Below are positions 43,681-52,965 of a DNA stretch of 64,000 nt, in pieces. The notes beneath the pieces are model-generated. The model ran no database searches, was not told the DNA's origin, and saw only the letters and a program-made list of their open reading frames with translations. Position 1 is the first letter of the stretch; every line of letters starts with the position of its first letter. This DNA comes from Skeletonema tropicum (taxonomy: Eukaryota; Bacillariophyta; Thalassiosirophyceae; Thalassiosirales; Thalassiosiraceae): the NCBI GenBank assembly GCA_037178625.1, contig CM074147.1, forward strand, positions 372,001-436,000, given 5' to 3'. The position numbers were made by a program, and so were the translations under genes.

Positions 43681-43949
43681 TTTTTTTTTTTTTAAGATAA
43701 ATAAGTGATTAGTTTAGGATGGTATTCAGGAGCTGTTTACTGGGCAAGCTGGATCTGAACTTGCCCATTTTAGGTAATAAGAGGAGTGCAGTCTAGGTAT
43801 CTCTAGTTCAGTGGCAAGTCCGCACTCCTCTTGTCACCTGTGCTAGTGATGGTATGTTCCTCCTCCCTCCTACTCTCAACTGCCTCTCGACAGGTGAGAG
43901 TGAGAGTCCTCACTCAACCTCTGCCACCGCAGGGGTGGGGGAGAGGGGA

Positions 43950-45851
43950 TTACTCCCCACTCCAGGTGTGCCAGTTGGACATCCCCGGCCCATTCTCAAT
44001 GAGTGGCCGGATGCGGTGGTGCCTGTCCCTACTCCCTCTGAGCAGGAGGGAGTTTGCCCGGACTAGGGCAAGGGACATGCGTACCCGCACATAGAATATC
44101 ATCTGGCTACGCTGACGCTCCCACTTTTCAGCTAAGTGTGTACCCAGTTGACGCATCGCATTCAAGGCCTCTCTACCTGGCATTCCATCAGCCGTGAAGC
44201 AGAGGGGGGTGAAGTCCCGACGTCGTTCAAGACAAGCTGCCTTGTACTTGCGGATTTTCTCCCTCTCTTGTTGCCTCAAGACAGCCGAAGGCGCCTTGTT
44301 GCGGTAGGAGCGGCAGTCCGCGTCGGTGATGCGAGTGTCAAAGACAGTTCGACGCTGTCTCTTCCAGAAGTGGGAGACCATCACATCTCCACGCTCTTCC
44401 GTTGTTGTCACTGGGGTCGACCCATCAGTTGCGTTGTGTTGTTGCGTGGTATTTTCAGCCTCTGCTGCGGCAGCAGCCTCTGCCTCTGCAGCAGTGCGTT
44501 GAGTACTAGTGTAGATAAAGGGTTCGTACTCAACGTCACCGGGAGTAAAGGCTTGCTTGCACAAGGAGCCAAATTCTCTCGTAACATCATTGTGGCGGCA
44601 ATGGACGAGACCGCCCACCTTGCATTGGAGAGCATGTTCCACCGTCATTTTTGCACCACATCCATCGCATAGGTCTGACAAATCCATCGGCTTCAGGTTG
44701 TACCGGAGACGTACGTTGTCTCGAAACTCTTCAGCCGATAGGATCGTGCCATTGAGGCGGTTTGGGACAGCCGTCAGCCAACATCCAGTCTCACAGATCC
44801 GTTCCAACCTCCTCTTATCACCTGGTTTCTCTCTCCCCCACTGGGTGAGATGGTACTCAGCATCAAGCTTCTTCGCTTCCTGCGATCCAATTTTAGCCAT
44901 CATAGCTGAGTACTGGTGGGTTTTCGGGCACAGTTCCCGACGATTGACCAGCGTTTCAACCAGGTGTTCCACCGCTTGTCGCGACGTTTTGAAGCAATCC
45001 TCAGATTGTTCCACAGGGAACCGGATTGCTAAGCCTGCATGTTTCACACTAAGGGAAAGCAGGTGTCGCAACTCTCCAGATAATTCCGAAGGGGAGATGC
45101 CAAAGAGAGGTGGGATAAATTTCTCTCTAATGGCAACCTCAATCGGAGCAAGAAGGGGCCCCACGTTTGGCACAATGCGCGATAAGTATGTCCATTCATT
45201 CTGAAGAGACAGTACAAAACCTGCATAGGCTGCCTGGGGTTGTGTGTAGGCACATTTGCCAAGGACTTCCACGCAATATACCCACTGTTCCACTTTCTTC
45301 TTGACCCACTCCTCCTTCTCAGCTGCATCACCATACACTCCACCAAGGTATCGGTGGTGGCGTCCATAATTCAGTTCCGAGATGCCAGCCGCTTCAAAGG
45401 CTGCTCGTGCAGCATCCTCATCTTGCGGCATACAAATGTAGTGGGATTTATCTGGTTCGGGATAGTATCCAACATAGGGCCCCCTTTCTTTGAGAAGCTG
45501 AAGCATAGTAGCGTTATCGAGTGCAGTACCGACACCGCCGAGATCATCAGCGTACCAAGGTTGGAGAGCTCCAGGGACTTTTTCCCTTAACCATTCCGCT
45601 AGTGGCATCAGGGCGATGCCATAGCACACCATAGACAGGCAGCACCCCTGCGTGATGCCCTCCTTGCACGCAATGACAGTAGGGTCTTCTCCCATTTCAT
45701 TCCGCATAAAGCAAAGGCTATGGTGTCGATAGCGGTTGAAAGCCATCGTTGCGAGTGGGGGGCATCGATGGTATACCTCCCACAACATGTTGTATCGATT
45801 GAGTTCATTGAAAGCATTGCGAGCATCCACTAGGAGGAGGCCATAGCCACT
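43950..45851 (-). CDS. Retroelement protein, reverse transcriptase palm and C-terminal nuclease-like domain
   Basis: This part lies downstream of the in-frame TAG (45852-45854). It opens SGYGLLLVDARNAFNELNRY, RT motif A with the catalytic Asp, then KEGITQGCCLSMVCYGIALM (motif B) and PWYADDLGGVG (motif C, YADD). After thumb-like sequence comes CDGCGAKMTVEHALQCKVGG plus RHNDV, a Cys/His cluster, then GDVMVSHFWKRQRRTVFDTR, followed by SYRNK and a helical end (YVRVRMSLALVRANSLLLRG). This Cys-His plus FD-x-R layout is shared with RT proteins of many eukaryote mobile elements and may be a restriction-like endonuclease. There is no ATG near the left end, so it is translated only by read-through or not at all. 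Confidence 0.8.
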   Translation of the reverse strand, partial: SGYGLLLVDARNAFNELNRYNMLWEVYHRCPPLATMAFNRYRHHSLCFMRNEMGEDPTVIACKEGITQGCCLSMVCYGIALMPLAEWLREKVPGALQPWYADDLGGVGTALDNATMLQLLKERGPYVGYYPEPDKSHYICMPQDEDAARAAFEAAGISELNYGRHHRYLGGVYGDAAEKEEWVKKKVEQWVYCVEVLGKCAYTQPQAAYAGFVLSLQNEWTYLSRIVPNVGPLLAPIEVAIREKFIPPLFGISPSELSGELRHLLSLSVKHAGLAIRFPVEQSEDCFKTSRQAVEHLVETLVNRRELCPKTHQYSAMMAKIGSQEAKKLDAEYHLTQWGREKPGDKRRLERICETGCWLTAVPNRLNGTILSAEEFRDNVRLRYNLKPMDLSDLCDGCGAKMTVEHALQCKVGGLVHCRHNDVTREFGSLCKQAFTPGDVEYEPFIYTSTQRTAAEAEAAAAAEAENTTQQHNATDGSTPVTTTEERGDVMVSHFWKRQRRTVFDTRITDADCRSYRNKAPSAVLRQQEREKIRKYKAACLERRRDFTPLCFTADGMPGREALNAMRQLGTHLAEKWERQRSQMIFYVRVRMSLALVRANSLLLRGSRDRHHRIRPLIENGPGMSNWHTWSGE

Positions 45852-48470
45852 CTATGGGATGTAGTGCGAGTTTTCCGTGTCAGGTTGGATGGGATATTCA
45901 GGGAAGGGTGGGGGTGTTGGGTCAGAGCTCGCCTCCTCAGTTGAGGCATCCGCCGGTGGCTCTTCATTCTGACTTGAACTCTCCATCTCACTATCATCTG
46001 ACCCATCTCCATCACCTCCGTCGTCTCCATCTCTGATCTCCGTCTCCGGCTTATTCGCCGCTCTTCGCATGTTCAGCCACCCACCCAATTCTGGAAATAC
46101 TTCCAGAATGGCATGAGTTGCACCTTCAATGCCCGCCTGAAGTCCAGCACAGAGTTGGACGTTGTTGCAGGCGTCCCGCGCTCGCTCTTTGCACAGATCA
46201 AGGATTGTTCCAGAGATCAGCCGCATCCAGATTTCACCACAGCCCAAAGGGCGGACTCCGGGCTCCTTATCCACTGCAAGCAGACGCACGTGGTTGAGGG
46301 CTCGGATTTTGGCATAATCCGGTTGTGCGCATCCAAGCCATGTAGCCCACTCCGCCATTTCAACTCGTAGAGCATCAGAAGCTGCTCCGTGTCGGGTGAG
46401 CCACGCTTTTAGCATTATACCATCCACTCCAGAAGGGCCTGCAGCCCCATGAAGTTTGCTAGAGCGACTCTCAATGTGATCCGAATCGACATAAACAAAA
46501 GCAACTACATCCTCTTCCTCGAAGTCCAGGGGTTTCTGGAAAACGAGGGGGTCCCCTTCAGCTGGAGTCACAGGGGAGGGGAACTTTGACCTCAGGACAT
46601 CAATGACTGGCTCCCCCGTCTTGGAGTCAAGGTCAGTTGGCTTGTACAGACCACCTTGACCTCGGTCCGTCACCTCCCGAACTGCCTTCCGAATGTGACC
46701 ATTTTGAAGTGTAGATGCAAATCGACGAGCCTGCGACTCGCCTATCCCATTGTCTCCCATGGGACGACCCCCCAATCGTCCCGATTGTCCTTCAACTTCC
46801 ACTGCTATAACCAGCGACAGAATATCTCCTTTCTCCCAGAGGTCAAGACGAGTTGTGATCAACTTTTTGATGTCTGCGCTCTTGGAGCATCCCCTCTTGC
46901 GTGTGAGGATACAAGCAGGGAACATGAGAGCTCTTTCTGCATTCATTTTGCCCTCTCGGACATTTTTGAATTCGGTTGTAAGAATATTGAGAAACCGAGC
47001 GCCAACTTTGTTGCGGTAGACCTCATAAAACGGAGCAATACTTTTCACCACCCTGGAATAGAGTTTCTGGTAGTATCTGTCATCCACTGCAGATAGTTGG
47101 CCGTGTAGATGAGTGCCATCATTCTGATGGATTGTATCACCATACACACTAATAAGTTTGCGGTCTGACCATGAAAGGGGTTGAAGTTTATCATCCTTCT
47201 TTGCAATTTGACCGCCGATCGCCGTGATCGCATCCTCCGTAAGCTCTTTCCTCGACATAATACCCTCTATCCCTCCTGTGCCATCATCCTTCCCGCCTTC
47301 TCCACTTTCCTCTGAGCTTGAATCCTTCCCTGTCGTCTCCTCATTCTCATCCTCATCCTCATCCTCCTCTTCCACTCCTGCTGTCTCCTCAGGGGAGGCA
47401 GCTGTTCCGTCATTATCATCCTCCTCATCCGTCTCCGGCCACGTCTGATCTCCATTTCTCAACCTCAATCTGAAATCAAGTTCACCCGGTTTCCCCCTCC
47501 TCTGGAGAAGTGAAAACTGGTTGATGCAACAAGATCCATGGCTGGGGTCCTGCTCTGAGCCGTAGAAAAGCTCCGGTGGTAGCGGTCCACGGACACCGTG
47601 GGCAATATTGTCCACGATCAAACCGGCTGCCTCGGTACTATCGATTGTGCCACAGTTTGTCAAATCAGGTCCCCTCTTCAAATTGTGCTCTTCTTCTGCA
47701 TCTGAGGCATCATCAGTGGCCGAGTGGTCACTGTATGATGAGTCGTCTGCTTCAGATATCTCCTCTCGTGAATCGTCATGGCCAGCTAGAGCGGACTGGT
47801 CATTTGAATCGGTTTCAACTTCAGTGTTTTGCGTTTCTTCAGATGGGTCAACCGCAGCAGTGTCAACAGCATCTGAGTCATGGCGTGGGGTGAAGTGATT
47901 CCGGATATCATCATGTGGCCTATTGTCCTCCTTAATGGCTTTTGCTTTTGCCTTAGATTCCTCTTCAGCCTTTTTCTTCAACAGCTTGCCACCATGGGGG
48001 TGCGGGAGAGTTACTGGTCCATTTGGGGTATATTGGACCCGATCCTTCAGACTAGTCGAGTTTTGGCATCGCTTCTTGGTTCCAGGATCGCAACAAGTGC
48101 ATAGTTGCTTCTTGATGGCACATGTGCACAAATTGGATTTGCAGGTAGAATCGATGGAGCATGAGCAGCAGGTGACTTCACGTGCAGGCTCTGTGCGCCT
48201 TCGCTTCTGACGGCTTTCCTCTGGGGACGTTTCTTCGATGGATAATCGTTGTCGACGGACTAGGGTAGTAGCTTCCGGCATATGATGATCGTGGGGATTT
48301 TCGCCATGGTCATTGGATTTGTAGACTGCCAATACCTCTCCGGGTGAAGAGTTTTTTGCAGGCTTCGCATCCAAACTAACGAAGTCCTCTGTAGAAGCGT
48401 ACTGGCCTTCGGAAAGGTTAGTACGATGATGCAAAGGTACTCCACGTTTGATGTAGAGTTCGTCAGCCAT
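45852..48470 (-). CDS. Retroelement protein, CXC domain and RT fingers (872 aa before TAG)
   Basis: ATG 48470 (MADELYIKRG). At about 98-140 is a cysteine cluster of the tesmin/TSO1 CXC kind (CCSCSIDSTCKSNLCTC, then CTCCDPGTKKRC), expected to bind nucleic acid. Acidic low-complexity regions follow. From about 640 the RT begins: AAGPSGVDGIMLKAWL, then LLAVDKEPGVRPLGCGEIWM (fingers) and LCAGLQAGIEGATHAILEVF. An acidic insert of about 60 residues then leads to NSHYIP and the TAG. Since the reading frame is the same on both sides, a single base change explains the split. The element was probably active until recently. Confidence 0.8.
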   Translation of the reverse strand: MADELYIKRGVPLHHRTNLSEGQYASTEDFVSLDAKPAKNSSPGEVLAVYKSNDHGENPHDHHMPEATTLVRRQRLSIEETSPEESRQKRRRTEPAREVTCCSCSIDSTCKSNLCTCAIKKQLCTCCDPGTKKRCQNSTSLKDRVQYTPNGPVTLPHPHGGKLLKKKAEEESKAKAKAIKEDNRPHDDIRNHFTPRHDSDAVDTAAVDPSEETQNTEVETDSNDQSALAGHDDSREEISEADDSSYSDHSATDDASDAEEEHNLKRGPDLTNCGTIDSTEAAGLIVDNIAHGVRGPLPPELFYGSEQDPSHGSCCINQFSLLQRRGKPGELDFRLRLRNGDQTWPETDEEDDNDGTAASPEETAGVEEEDEDEDENEETTGKDSSSEESGEGGKDDGTGGIEGIMSRKELTEDAITAIGGQIAKKDDKLQPLSWSDRKLISVYGDTIHQNDGTHLHGQLSAVDDRYYQKLYSRVVKSIAPFYEVYRNKVGARFLNILTTEFKNVREGKMNAERALMFPACILTRKRGCSKSADIKKLITTRLDLWEKGDILSLVIAVEVEGQSGRLGGRPMGDNGIGESQARRFASTLQNGHIRKAVREVTDRGQGGLYKPTDLDSKTGEPVIDVLRSKFPSPVTPAEGDPLVFQKPLDFEEEDVVAFVYVDSDHIESRSSKLHGAAGPSGVDGIMLKAWLTRHGAASDALRVEMAEWATWLGCAQPDYAKIRALNHVRLLAVDKEPGVRPLGCGEIWMRLISGTILDLCKERARDACNNVQLCAGLQAGIEGATHAILEVFPELGGWLNMRRAANKPETEIRDGDDGGDGDGSDDSEMESSSQNEEPPADASTEEASSDPTPPPFPEYPIQPDTENSHYIP

Positions 48471-48561
48471 GATGAAAAATTGGGGTGTAGGGTCAGCGCG
48501 ATGGGTGTTGCTATGCCCCTACAATTTATCTGAACACAGATTATTGGTTCAAAAGGGAGGG

Positions 48562-48650
48562 AGGGGCTACGTTGGGCACGGCTTTTCTGGGCACGGGTTG
48601 GGCACGCCCTATGATGTGACGATTCTGCCACGTCACCATACCACGCTCTC
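48562..48650 (+). repeat. Left terminal inverted repeat (89 bp)
   Basis: Perfect inverse match to 52877-52965. It contains an internal direct repeat GGGCACGG/GGGCACGG(G) at 48574-48598 and a TGTGACGATTCTGCCACGTCA region that is a weak inverted repeat. Confidence 0.95.
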
Positions 48651-48894
48651 CCACCACCCCTTCTTTCCACCACAAGCCCCGCACACAGTCAAAGTTAGAT
48701 ACCCCAGTAACTACATCATAAGCCATAAAGTCACCGCGGCAACACCAACTAGCATAAATCATAGTCACTACAGCAAAACACTACCGCTCATTCCACTTTC
48801 GTCGTCAGATTTTTTCGTATTCTTGCCGCTGCTTCAATAATTGGTCATCTACGACCTATCGAATTTACACACAACATACCTTACAAACAAATCA

Positions 48895-50175
48895 ATGTTG
48901 GTCGATTATTATGACCTACATCGATTCGAGTTGTTCCAGCAGAAGGTTCGCCGATACGGTGGCGAAGCAGCCGTCCGTCATGACTATAATATTTACAACA
49001 GAAAATACACTCCTCCACAATCGAAGGATCAAATGAAAAGCGGCAACTATTTACATAATCAGAACCTGAAATGGTGGCGGACAATAAACAAGAACAAACC
49101 TTCACCAAAAAAAATATCATTTTTGTCATCATCATTGCAATATGACTCCAAAAGAGACAACAAACGGAAGGCGATGGAACTTGACAATTCAACTGTTTCA
49201 TTTCAGTTCAACAAAGTCACAGCAAAGAAGAAACGTAAAGCGGGGAAACACAAAGCACAACTCACCGCCAAACATTTAACTAACTCTCCTGCACCCCTCA
49301 TTACACCACAATATGGGGACTTTGTTGAGGTTGAATTCTCCTCCAATTCAAGCGTTTATGTTCTTTATGCTCGCGCAGATAGCGAATGCCCCCTGCTTCG
49401 TGACATACATGAATGCTGCTATAAAGGAGCCGGAAATACTCTTGACAATTCTCTTGATGCTTTGCCCAAAAGAGCTTGGGAACAAGACAACCATGCTGGT
49501 GGGGGATATGCAGCATTTGGGATTGGATCCATGGATAAAAGACAAACTGGGCCCTTCTTTCTTATGAATCATCAATATGAAAAGGCAAAAGCTATTACTT
49601 CCTCTCTCTCTTCCATCTTTGGTAGAGTTGCGGCAGCCTTGCTGAACTACACACCTAATGTATTTAGGGAGAATGAAAAAATTAAGAGCATAAATGAAAA
49701 CTTCTCTTTCCCACCAATTGGTTGCCAAGGTGCAGTTGGCTGGATGGCAAATCAAGTTGCGATTCGCCGCATAGGCAAGGGATGCCAGAAGAATGCAATG
49801 ATAGAAGACAGTGTTGTGGCATTGCACGCTGACACCGGGGATTTGAGTACAATGCACCCGCTTGTATACATACCGCGCGGTGGTCCAGATGGAAGAGGTG
49901 GAATTATAGCAGATTCCCACTTGGTCATTGCGGAAAGCGAGACTGGTGGCAAATACATTCAAATCGAGACAAATGTGAGAGATACTGTCTGTATAGTGGT
50001 CTTCAATAGCGCACTGAATTTGCATGGGTTGGTCCAATCATCCCCTGAAGGTGAAACTGAAGATGCCTGGAGCACGAGGCTCATTCCATTCATTACAAAG
50101 CAAATGTATAACTTCATGTTAAAGAACAAATCTGCAGCGCCAATTGATAAGTTTAATGTTCTAAGAGTAAAGTAA
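48895..50175 (+). CDS. Probable 2OG-Fe(II) dioxygenase in DNA transposon (TET/JBP-like by context)
   Basis: 426 residues from the first ATG, 48895 (the frame extends to 48841 with TTG only). The basic N-terminal region contains TAKKKRKAGKHK, a likely nuclear signal. The C-terminal half has the pattern of a double-stranded beta-helix oxygenase: an Fe-binding H-x-D (H311, D313) in VVALHADTGD, then IIADSHLVIAESETGGKYIQ, a strand with the distal histidine (H377) in DTVCIVVFNSALNLHGLV, and an Arg (R395) 18 residues later in STRLIPFITKQ that could bind 2-oxoglutarate. This matches the H-x-D...H...R arrangement of the superfamily. Location inside a transposon recalls TET/JBP oxygenases in KDZ transposons of fungi. 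The oxidation substrate (5-methylcytosine, thymine or protein) cannot be read. Intact single exon. Confidence 0.6.
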   Translation: MLVDYYDLHRFELFQQKVRRYGGEAAVRHDYNIYNRKYTPPQSKDQMKSGNYLHNQNLKWWRTINKNKPSPKKISFLSSSLQYDSKRDNKRKAMELDNSTVSFQFNKVTAKKKRKAGKHKAQLTAKHLTNSPAPLITPQYGDFVEVEFSSNSSVYVLYARADSECPLLRDIHECCYKGAGNTLDNSLDALPKRAWEQDNHAGGGYAAFGIGSMDKRQTGPFFLMNHQYEKAKAITSSLSSIFGRVAAALLNYTPNVFRENEKIKSINENFSFPPIGCQGAVGWMANQVAIRRIGKGCQKNAMIEDSVVALHADTGDLSTMHPLVYIPRGGPDGRGGIIADSHLVIAESETGGKYIQIETNVRDTVCIVVFNSALNLHGLVQSSPEGETEDAWSTRLIPFITKQMYNFMLKNKSAAPIDKFNVLRVK

Positions 50176-50447
50176 AACACATCTTTTCCTACGCATATTT
50201 GCTCAAACATTGGTACCATACTGCCTCTGTAATGTGTGGAGAGAATTTTTTCTCTGAGAATGATCTATTCTATGTCATCTTCATTCCCAGGAATCACTGA
50301 TTTTGATAGGGGATAAGCACCTATTGATTACCCCACCAATCACCCAACCAGTGAATTAGCAACTTTTGTTGCATAAAATGAAATAGTAAAGAAGAATGCT
50401 TGTGCTCAAGCCACAAAATTAAATCAGTTGTCTTTATCTTTACAGAA
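50176..50447. other. Convergent 3' region inside the element
   Basis: 272 bp between the two stops. No gene. Expected poly-A signals of both genes. Confidence 0.4.
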
Positions 50448-52709
50448 TCATTTTCCATGAAGAAACACGTAATGGCTATTACTTTGTCCTTCTCTTGCCC
50501 ATAGTGCAACTGTATTATGATCGAAATACATGGGTTGACAATCTTTCATGGCCAATCCCCTTAGAATGATATTCGCCTTGTATACCACACTGTTCAAAAC
50601 AAACACCTTTCCAACAACTTGAATCCCAATCGCATCCTTTGCAACACAAGGATCAACATCAGCTGTTGATTTTGTTTCGTCCAAAACCGAAACAGTCTCA
50701 ATCAATCCCCAAGTTGATTTCACTAATCTTTTCCCAATCTGCTTTGCAGCTGCGCAATTTGCCTTGTTGTGTCCAATACCCTTACAAAGATCACAAGTTG
50801 AAATGTGACGTTTTGCCGTAACCACTGCTTCCACTCCGCTTATCTTTCTTTTCATGCAAGTTCCACCTTCGCCCCGTTTCCTTGTAGAAGGAAGGATGCC
50901 TTGAGGGTTGTTGATGTTATTCTTACCATCCGCAACTGTAAGATCAAGGTACGACGCAGCTGCTCCTTTTAATTCTTCTTCCCCGACATTTTGAATATTA
51001 GCAATCATGTAATTCACAACTGGCAAAAGCTTCTGGTATGTTTCGTTGCTGCGCGATGCAGTACTGGCAAGCTGTTTGAATTTGTCCAACAGAATATTGT
51101 GCATTTGAGTCGAATTCAAACGTTTCGCTTTCTTTGCTGTATAACGTTTTGCAATCAATGGGTTGGCAACAAGATCTGACACAAATTCCCCTACACCTTC
51201 ACCGCCAGCAACTTGTACATTATCTGTTGCATTAGTATGCAGCTCAACTGCACCAACGACTCCCTTCTCATCTGGCAGATCAAAATCGGCACCCCCAAAA
51301 TCTGCTGCAGGAGTGTCATCAATGGAAGAACCACCATTTCTTTGTGGTGCTGGAGAAATTGCAGGGATTGACTTCACTTCGGTATCATTAAGTTTCCAAT
51401 GATTGTGAAACTGTGACTCATTGAATTCAAAATCGCATACTCGTTGGATGTGCTTGCATGGCTGTCCACTGTTGATGTCCCTTTTGCACCACATGCAGTA
51501 ATACACACCGTCTCTGAATTCTACAACCCTCCTTGGTTGTGTCACTCTATCTGGACCTTTTAAATAAACCAAATATGCCTTAGTCACACCTCTTGCCTGT
51601 TGCTCAGCAGACAGTACTGCCATTTCCTCATATGAGTACTCTTGAGCTTCTAGGTTTGTCTTGATGAAGTTATCCACAACTTTGACAGAACATTTCATCG
51701 AACATTCTTGAGCCGCTTTTGTTCGCATGCCTTGGACATCATCATCGTAGACTGCAACTCGTGCTTTGACTCTTTGCTTTCGTTCCTCAGAAGTCTTATC
51801 CTCATCTTTCTGAAGGTGTTGCTGGTCATCTCCACCATTACAACCGTTTGTATGCTCTAGAGAGACAGATGTTATACGGACAATTTCATCATTACGGCAT
51901 GCGTCATTAGGCATTCTTTCACGTGCAGCACTGATGTGCCACTCACAGCCAGTCTTCAGAGACTGACGAGTTGGCCGGGCACCCTTGATCCCTTCTTTCT
52001 TTTGTGACTTGTGGGTTCCTGATCTAGGACAGGTGTATCGATAGCTAATGTAATTATCTGCTTGCGTTCTTTTGTTTTCTGTCTTTTTTTGTTTAGGAAA
52101 CATCCGCACAGTCACGCAATAATCTTCCACTGCTTGTTTGAAGAGTTGTTCCGATGGAAACACATCGTTGTTGTTAAAAGGTGCAGTGGCAGTGGAGGTA
52201 TTAGTGGATGTATTGGTGGCCAAATCTAATTCTGCCTCTTCAGTTGGTGAAGTTGTTGTGGTTGTGTTGGTGGGCATATCAATGGTGCCAGTCAGACCGT
52301 TTTGCATCGTCATATCAAGAGGTTCGCTTGGGTTTTGTTGAGGAATTAGATGTTGCTGTTGCTGTTGGTTTTGAAAAAGCGATGCTTGATTGAGAAAAGG
52401 TGCAGGTGGTCGAAAATTGATGGGAAAAAGATGCTGAAGCTGATGATGATTATAACTTGGCCACTGATTGTTGGAAGATGGCAGAGGAGGAAACAAAGTG
52501 GCGAAGTTGCTGTTGTAATGTGGCATTACGCTATGAGCAGCGCCTGTGTCATGCGGATGTTGCATGTTTGTGGAGGTGGAGGTTGACAAACACGCACCAG
52601 AGGAAGAAGCAGGACCAGGATTACCAGGATTCATTAGTAGATTGGTGCTTGGTGACGACCTCCTGCCACTGTTATCGTTGTTAATATCCTGAGAATGTGC
52701 GGATTGCAT
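50448..52709 (-). CDS. FAR1/MULE-like DNA-binding and SWIM zinc-finger protein without DDE core
   Basis: 753 residues, ATG 52709. The first 180 residues are Asn/Gln/Pro/Thr low complexity. At about 190-290 is a WRKY/GCM1-type DNA-binding region as in FAR1 and MULE transposases: YRYTCPRSGTHKSQKK (C227), then RQSLKTGCEWHISA (C255) and SLEHTNGC (H286, C290). At 403-420 is a SWIM-like finger (YYCMWCKRDINSGQPCKH). At about 655-670 is a zinc-knuckle-like CDLCKGIGHNKANC. In MULE transposases the DDE catalytic domain lies between the DNA-binding region and SWIM. Here that interval is only about 110 residues and shows no DDE pattern. It therefore resembles a transposon DNA-binding subunit or regulator, not a complete transposase. 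Confidence 0.65.
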   Translation of the reverse strand: MQSAHSQDINNDNSGRRSSPSTNLLMNPGNPGPASSSGACLSTSTSTNMQHPHDTGAAHSVMPHYNSNFATLFPPLPSSNNQWPSYNHHQLQHLFPINFRPPAPFLNQASLFQNQQQQQHLIPQQNPSEPLDMTMQNGLTGTIDMPTNTTTTTSPTEEAELDLATNTSTNTSTATAPFNNNDVFPSEQLFKQAVEDYCVTVRMFPKQKKTENKRTQADNYISYRYTCPRSGTHKSQKKEGIKGARPTRQSLKTGCEWHISAARERMPNDACRNDEIVRITSVSLEHTNGCNGGDDQQHLQKDEDKTSEERKQRVKARVAVYDDDVQGMRTKAAQECSMKCSVKVVDNFIKTNLEAQEYSYEEMAVLSAEQQARGVTKAYLVYLKGPDRVTQPRRVVEFRDGVYYCMWCKRDINSGQPCKHIQRVCDFEFNESQFHNHWKLNDTEVKSIPAISPAPQRNGGSSIDDTPAADFGGADFDLPDEKGVVGAVELHTNATDNVQVAGGEGVGEFVSDLVANPLIAKRYTAKKAKRLNSTQMHNILLDKFKQLASTASRSNETYQKLLPVVNYMIANIQNVGEEELKGAAASYLDLTVADGKNNINNPQGILPSTRKRGEGGTCMKRKISGVEAVVTAKRHISTCDLCKGIGHNKANCAAAKQIGKRLVKSTWGLIETVSVLDETKSTADVDPCVAKDAIGIQVVGKVFVLNSVVYKANIILRGLAMKDCQPMYFDHNTVALWAREGQSNSHYVFLHGK

Positions 52710-52775
52710 GATGTATTAATGACACTGGTAACACTTAGCTTACTTTATTTTTGTCATTGGCCGCGCTGCAGCAAC

Positions 52776-52777
<2 letters not shown>

Positions 52778-52831
<54 letters not shown>
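52778..52831. repeat. (GA)n microsatellite
   Basis: About 27 GA dinucleotides just inside the right TIR of the element, upstream of the zinc-protein start at 52709. It may act in the promoter of that gene. Confidence 0.95.
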
Positions 52832-52835
<4 letters not shown>

Positions 52836-52876
52836 CCTCTTGTTGAAAGATAATTCTGCCTTTTAGGGTTAATGGA

Positions 52877-52965
52877 GAGAGCGTGGTATGGTGACGTGGC
52901 AGAATCGTCACATCATAGGGCGTGCCCAACCCGTGCCCAGAAAAGCCGTGCCCAACGTAGCCCCT
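52877..52965 (-). repeat. Right terminal inverted repeat (89 bp)
   Basis: Perfect reverse complement of 48562-48650. The outermost base pairs with position 48562. Confidence 0.95.

Larger units (their letters stand above)
43681..48545 (-). mobile_element. Non-LTR-type retroelement, near full length
   Basis: Reads on the minus strand from about 48545 to a 13-base poly-A (T13 at 43681-43693). Two ORFs in one frame are separated by a single TAG. The poly-A end abuts the duplicated 1.2-kb segment exactly where the other copy of that segment continues TAGATTCAAT, so the insertion or rearrangement point is base-exact. The 5' end is uncertain (between 48471 and 48561). No target-site duplication was found. 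Confidence 0.8.
48562..52965. mobile_element. DNA transposon-like element, 89-bp perfect TIRs, oxygenase plus zinc-finger genes
   Basis: The left end 48562-48650 and right end 52877-52965 are perfect inverted repeats (89 of 89 bases read by eye), starting AGGGGCTACGTTGGGCACGG. Between them lie two convergent genes: a probable 2OG-Fe(II) dioxygenase (plus) and a FAR1/SWIM zinc protein (minus). The flanks do not show a matching target-site duplication (left ends AAAAGGGAGGG, right begins ATTTGGGAAT). The element is 4404 bp. It directly abuts the retroelement's 5' end. Identical TIRs imply recent movement or conversion. Confidence 0.85.

Noticed and set aside
44557..45204. 215-codon plus-strand ORF within the retroelement
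   Set aside because: Antisense to the reverse-transcriptase ORF, which has catalytic motifs.
48895..50175. Reading the plus-strand gene of the TIR element as a DDE transposase
   Set aside because: No DDE triad spacing is visible. The H-x-D...H...R pattern fits an oxygenase better, although this remains a prediction.
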